Shown: positions 59,901 through 64,000 of the stretch, piece after piece
How positions within the stretch are numbered: position 1 is the first letter of the stretch
How the letters are laid out: each line of letters opens with the position of its first letter
NCBI GenBank assembly: GCA_037783415.1
Contig: JAZGTN010000027.1
Span: 1,550,001-1,614,000, forward strand
Length of the DNA: 64,000 nucleotides
Origin: Leptasterias polaris
Lineage: Eukaryota > Echinodermata > Asteroidea > Forcipulatida > Asteriidae
Direction: 5' to 3'
Notes under the pieces: generated by a model
Seen by the model: only the letters and a program-made list of their open reading frames with translations
What the model was told of the DNA's origin: nothing
The model's database searches: none
Made by a program: the position numbers and the translations under genes

Positions 59901-62900
59901 TCTACAAGTTTCTCAGAGTCTTGTCTCTTGTTAATATTTTCTAGAGGAGCATCGCTCTCATTTAGTACATGGACTGTTAAGTCGGTGCTTTCGGCAGGTT
60001 TCTTGGTAACCACCGCCTGCTCAATGTTCACAGGAAGTGGCTCTTCTTTGGAATGTTCCTGACTGGAAGTATGGAGGGATTTCTTGGGCGATGTTGGTGT
60101 TAAGACAGGTGTAGTTGTTGCTGTTGAGGAGGCGGACGACGACGATGCTGTAGACTTTCTACCGAGAGACAATGAATTCCATCCCATCTAAAAGGAAAAA
60201 TCAGTAGTTCCTGTTAAGACGATGAACCTCAGAACATACTCTGTTCATAAAACAGGTTACCGATGTTCCACATTTTTTTATCAACTCAACTGGTTGATAT
60301 TAAAGGTATTATCGAGGATCGGTAAGGATAAAAACATAATTGTTAAATTGTAGTCTGAAAGCTAACTGATTATGAAGTTCATGCTAGAATTTTTTTTCTG
60401 TGAAATAGTTCCCACTGAAATGAAATCATATCTAAGAAAACTGTATCTGAAAACCTTTAAAAAAACACATAAAACACAAAATCTAATTTAGGTTGTTACA
60501 ACCAAAATTAATGACAATGTGTTTACATGCTGAAAATTGTGCGTGGTTTTCACTATTTTCTCCAACGGATTAGGCATTTTTTTTTTACAGATTTGTTATT
60601 TCATGTATATGGGTGATCACACAAACCATGAACTCTGTCTGCAACTATTTTGTCCGCTTTACCAATCCTGTATAATAATTCCTTTAACAAATGCCAAAAA
60701 GTAGGATTTGAAGCTTTGCATGGTGGGAGTATAACTAAGAGAACTGTGTCTTCCGCCCCCAGGAAACTACACGGCTCTCTTCAATCTCACAAGGACAAGC
60801 AGGATCCCTCCAAACGTGCAGGAATTTATCGCATTCCCTGTGAATGCGGGAAGGTTTATGTCGGGGAAACCGGACGTAACCTCCCCACTAGACTCAAGGA
60901 ACATCGAGCGCACAGAAGGAGGGGAGATTACGAAAAGTCAGCTATCGTCAAGCACTCCAACATCACCGACCACCAAGTAGACTGGGGTTCTGCAGAACTC
61001 ATCGCTCCCATCCAGAGATGGCATCCCAGACGGATCAGAGAGGCCATCGAGATCTACAAGCACAACACAGTTCCTCAAGACATAGGCTTCCACATCAGTG
61101 ACATTTGGCTACCACTCTTCCCGACTAATGGATCTCCTATATCCAAGGTCACATCCCCTACCCCTTGACTTGGGTCTTCTATACCCTCAGTCTCCTCTAG
61201 GTTCCCTCACTCCCCTGTGCTTATCACCAACTGATTCAGTTCAGTGAGCACACACTCCCTACCCACTCCCCTAGGGTTTCAGTTTAGGTTTAGTCCCAGC
61301 TCCAGCCTACATGCTTCATTGAGCTAAGCCCAGCTTATCTAGTTCCCGCCTTCGTGCATCACTGAGCCAAGACCAACTCACAGTTAATCACCTACAAGGC
61401 AGTACTTAAGCAGCATCCAGCATCAGAGTCCAGTATTCTCCTGAAGACGATCAGAGCATACTGATCGAAACGTTGAGTCGTTAACTACCGGTTCTTTTCA
61501 GAACCAACAGTTACTCAAAAGAGATTTTAACATGGTGTTACCGCAAACCTCTTAGTTAAATGCCAAAAAGTGGAACCAAAACCAAATAAATAACAGTACT
61601 TGATTGTTTGTGGTTTCATCTTATTTTTCTGAAAACATACAAGGCTAAAGATTTCTAAATATACCTAGAAAGAAAATAAATCATGCATTCATCATGTTAA
61701 CTATGACTACCCCAAACCGAGAAGCATCCACAACCAAAAGCAGTAATTAGCAATCAACTACCCCATGATGATAACATTAACAGCACGTCATGCATATTGA
61801 ACTGCCAACCTTAACTCAGCACCAAGTAATGACTGGAATGGAGCAAATACAGGCATGCTTCAGGAAAGAATAAAAGCAAACTGCAAAATATCAAAGTAGA
61901 AAATCAAAACCCTATTTCACACGTTCCAAATGTTCCGAATAGATCTTTTCTTATTTATTTTGTTTTATTAATCATGCTACAGGTTTTTTGAAAATCATGC
62001 TGAATGATGTCAAATTTTACCATTACCCCCCCCCCCCCCCCTCCCACCCAAAAAATAAACCCCAGAAACAAATTAACGGCAGGGGTAGCTGTTTCTTGGT
62101 AAAAAGCAATTTCCCAGGACTTTGCCAGGGTTAGCACTTCAAGCGTAAAAAAAAAAACCCAAATGTTCCCAGGACTAACGTGGATGATTTGTGTAACATG
62201 AAAGGAGTTTAAGAGGTAACTAACAGTCCTTGGTCTAGTTTGCACACCCAATATAATGACACAGAGGGCCATGTATGCCATATATTTACATGTACAAGTA
62301 TTTGAATATGCATATCTGACAACAGTGTTTAAAAGTGCAGGTCCCCATAAATGGTGCAAACTGTGCACTGTGCTCAGGCCCGTAACCAGGAATTTTTTAT
62401 TTTTTTTGGGGGGGCGAATAAAGTTATGATGCAGACTTTTGTATTTTTTTTTGGGGGGCGAACTTTTTGGGGTGGGGGGACGGACTTTTTTTTTTGAGGG
62501 GGGGCGGATTTTTTATTTTTATTTTTGGGTGGTTTTTTTGGGGGGCGGCCTTTTTTTCATATTTTGTTTGATTTTGGGCGGTTTTTGGGGGTTGGGGGCG
62601 GACTTTTTGTTTCCGCACCCCCCTGGTTACGGGCCTGACTGTGCTAGTGCAATGGATTGAAATAAAGAGTCAATTTCATCCAAACTCCAGTCCAGACTCT
62701 GAAATACCTAAATCATGTTCGATTTTTTAAATCCGATAAAATTTCCCCTTTCCAAAAGGTTTAATGATATTGACTCTGTAAATGAGTGCATTTTGAGTGA
62801 ATGTGATGTTGTGCTGAGTACGAAATGATGCCCTTCAGCTTGAGAAACACCCCAAGAAGGGCAGCACTCAAGCATGGCACTCGCCAGGTCAATGCATCAA

Positions 62901-62987
62901 CCCTTAACCTTTGACACTTACAGATTGTAGTCTCCGTCTAGTCTCATCTACAGCTCTAGCCATGACGTCCTTGCGACGTTGAAGGTA
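53977..62987 (-). CDS. Large Ser/Arg-rich protein, 3' part; tentatively WDR62/MAPKBP1-like
   Basis: Five exons on the minus strand: 62987-62922, 60187-59296, 58781-57411, 56293-56187 and 54432-53977, with GT/AG borders and matching phases, giving 963 residues to the TAG stop; the 5' part lies beyond 64000. Exon 1 here encodes a short basic helix (DVMARAVDETRRRLQS). The next two large exons encode low-complexity Ser/Thr/Arg-rich sequence with a run of SPRPT repeats and two SSSLNSEPAKR repeats. The end looks folded: FDMMKAKVDSMKTAFDQCLD, then AEVENHQHFFNYFNSTFSQM and ALLDHYSDILVSLVRQKMG. The helical C-terminus and the presumed upstream position of other domains recall WDR62/MAPKBP1 (JNK scaffold, spindle-pole proteins), but this is recollection of family style, not an alignment. 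That it is a real gene is well supported; the name is not. Confidence 0.8.
54876..55705. mobile_element. Non-autonomous piggyBac-like element
   Basis: 830 bp flanked by TTAA on both sides (54872-54875 and 55706-55709). The inverted ends are CCCTTTAGTCACTG and CCCTTTAGCACTTAC. It has no transposase frame. Subterminal CGCCCGAAACCGCCC / CGCCCAAAACCGCCC repeats occur at the left. It shares the CCCTTT tip with the intact piggyBac at 19855-23578. It is in the intron between the last two exons of the Ser/Arg-rich gene. Confidence 0.75.
55925..55995 (-). mobile_element. Penelope-like 3' tail fragment
   Basis: On the minus strand: TCTACTCCGCGGCAGTAGA, ATAAATAGCAAGACAAGTTC, then CTCAAGAACAAAG, closely matching the tail at 36890-36965. 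Only about 70 bp can be recognised. Confidence 0.5.
56762..57322. mobile_element. Full-length MITE, TAAAGGTAGGG family
   Basis: The ends TAAAGGTAGGGTCATAGATT and AATCTATGACTCTACCTTTA are inverted repeats with one mismatch. The interior contains blocks shared with the copies at 37320-37516 and 37987-38430, plus an extra segment near 57060-57165 absent from them. It is in an intron of the Ser/Arg-rich gene. Confidence 0.75.
60703..61557 (+). mobile_element. 5'-truncated Penelope-like element with GIY-YIG endonuclease domain
   Basis: The plus-strand frame ending at 61168 encodes KRAGIYRIPCECGKVYVGET, then GRNLPTRLKEH, a GIY-YIG nuclease core as found at the C-terminus of Penelope-like polyproteins. 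The reverse transcriptase part is absent. A 3' tail follows, with a hairpin at 61441-61468 and GTGTTACCGCAAACC at the end. A direct repeat of 14 bp, AAATGCCAAAAAGT, flanks the insert (60689-60702 and 61558-61571), consistent with target-site duplication. It is in an intron of the Ser/Arg-rich gene, opposite strand. Confidence 0.85.
62375..62637. mobile_element. hAT-like MITE with perfect 8-bp target duplications
   Basis: 263 bp. The inverted ends CAGGCCCGTAACCAGG and CCTGGTTACGGGCCTG (with one extra C) are flanked by exact copies of ACTGTGCT (62367-62374 and 62638-62645). The interior is poly-T/poly-G with GGGGCGGAC motifs. Open frames through it are Gly/Phe or Pro/Lys artefacts. It shares ends with 16531-17333. 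Confidence 0.85.
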
Positions 62988-64000
62988 CTAATGATTGAGA
63001 TGGAAAGATGAGTAGAGAGAGAGAGAGAGAGGGGCAATGATTTGTGCACTGAGAGGAAGACGATCTGTTACCCCTATTACTCAATGCTCATAAATCACCC
63101 CCACCCAATTGCTGATGAGAGGCAGTTAGTATTACACAACCCGCGCCAACCCACAGATGCATTCTTTGGATGGAAGAAAGCATCATGTGAACCACTTTAA
63201 AGACTAGAAAAATTTGGTCAGGTCTAGTTATCGGTAGTCTTCATTATGCTGCAATTTATAACTTTGTTGTCTTGGCAGTTTAAGCTTTGGCGCAATTCTT
63301 GGTGCGAAAACAGTGTGGAATGTACATGATTTGTTGCCTTTAATGTCTAGTAAATGTATTGATTGGTACAACCTCAGTGGTGGATGATAGGATTAAAGAA
63401 TTTAATGTATTTAAGCGACGCGTCGATAAGTGTTTGATAGAGGATTGCCTCATGAAACAATTGCACCAGGTTTTCTATTTTACTGTGGTGTTTGCTCGAT
63501 ACAAAATGGTTGTTGACATTATTCTCTGATGCCAAACTCACCAAACTCCAAGCCGAACGAAGTACTGACCCATTTACTATTGGAAAGCAACCATTAGCTT
63601 CTTGGGTTTCCTCCCAACTGGTATTAAAATCAATTTATCCAACAAAAATATCTCACTCCAGGTCCAGATTTCATAAAGCTGTTCAAGCAGAAATATTATC
63701 AGGAAAGGAAACCAGTCACAATATACATTGCATGGTATTTTGGCTGGTGACCGGTTTCTGCTAAGCTAGATTTGTTTCTGGGCTAAGCACGTTTTTGTGT
63801 GCTTAGCAACTTTATTAATTTGAGCCCAGTTGCCTGGATTTCTGGTAACCCTACACTATGCTTTGATAACCAAGTTTGCTGGTACAGCTTTAAGTAGGAA
63901 GACTGGATAAATAGACAAGATTCAAGTAGTTTTTTAGCATTGCCAGAAATAAAATTCATTTGCAGCTAGATCGAAAGATTTTTTTTTTACGAATCACACT
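62988..64000. other. Intron of the Ser/Arg-rich gene, no exon recognised
   Basis: Contains a (GA)n tract at 63013-63032 and a dispersed-repeat-like segment near 63663-63830 (AAGCTGTTCAAGCAG, GCTAAGCACG, GTGCTTAGCAA). I could not find a further exon before the window end. Confidence 0.35.

Noticed and set aside
61441..61480. Calling a functional hammerhead ribozyme
   Set aside because: The G expected after stem II is absent or paired, and stems I and III could not be drawn with confidence; kept only as a structured-hairpin finding.
62424..62660. Gly/Phe- and Pro/Lys-rich frames
   Set aside because: They fall wholly inside the poly-G/poly-T interior of a MITE with clear target duplications.

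Overview
This window is nuclear DNA of an animal: short exons bounded by GT/AG splice sites, long AT-rich introns, tRNA-derived SINEs, a CR1/L2-type LINE, a Penelope-like element, piggyBac and hAT-like DNA transposons, and many tandem repeats. The gene models and repeat style suggest a marine deuterostome invertebrate, most likely an echinoderm. That placement is inference; no species can be named from the sequence alone.

Layout. (1) 1-11,597, minus strand: a zinc-dependent medium-chain alcohol dehydrogenase with eight coding exons whose phases join, the last running off the left edge. The exon carrying the NAD-binding glycine motif has a frameshift. Its introns hold a MITE, a 1.5 kb long-inverted-repeat element, a 1 kb foldback structure built of 21-bp units, and a decayed LINE. 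(2) 11.6-18.5 kb: a repeat-rich spacer with several inverted-repeat elements and a hAT-like MITE carrying a nested tRNA-derived SINE. (3) 18,503-32,567, minus strand: a complete secreted RNase T2 gene (eight coding exons, 282 residues). A 3,724-bp piggyBac element with an uninterrupted 577-residue transposase, matching terminal repeats and TTAA flanks sits in one of its introns. (4) 32.6-36 kb: a non-coding spacer with a perfect-TIR MITE and a cluster of long hairpins. (5) 36,038-45,207, plus strand: HYLS1, a centriole/cilium protein (ten coding exons, 367 residues), with a 15-copy higher-order minisatellite in one intron. (6) 45.2-54 kb: a gene-poor spacer with a 1.7 kb minisatellite of about 54 bp per unit, SINEs and MITEs. 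(7) 53,977-62,987, minus strand: the 3' part of a large Ser/Arg-rich gene (five exons, 963 residues), tentatively WDR62/MAPKBP1-like. Its introns hold a non-autonomous piggyBac-like element, a Penelope-like GIY-YIG fragment and a hAT-like MITE with perfect target-site duplications.

The host genes do not form a pathway; they are ordinary neighbours. The unusual content is structural: a possibly active piggyBac transposon beside a possible dependent element, several large foldback structures, nested tandem-repeat hierarchies, and a hairpin in two Penelope-type tails that shows compensatory base changes. I found no operon-like or CRISPR-like system. Gene models were built by hand from splice signals and reading-frame continuity, without alignment or transcript data.
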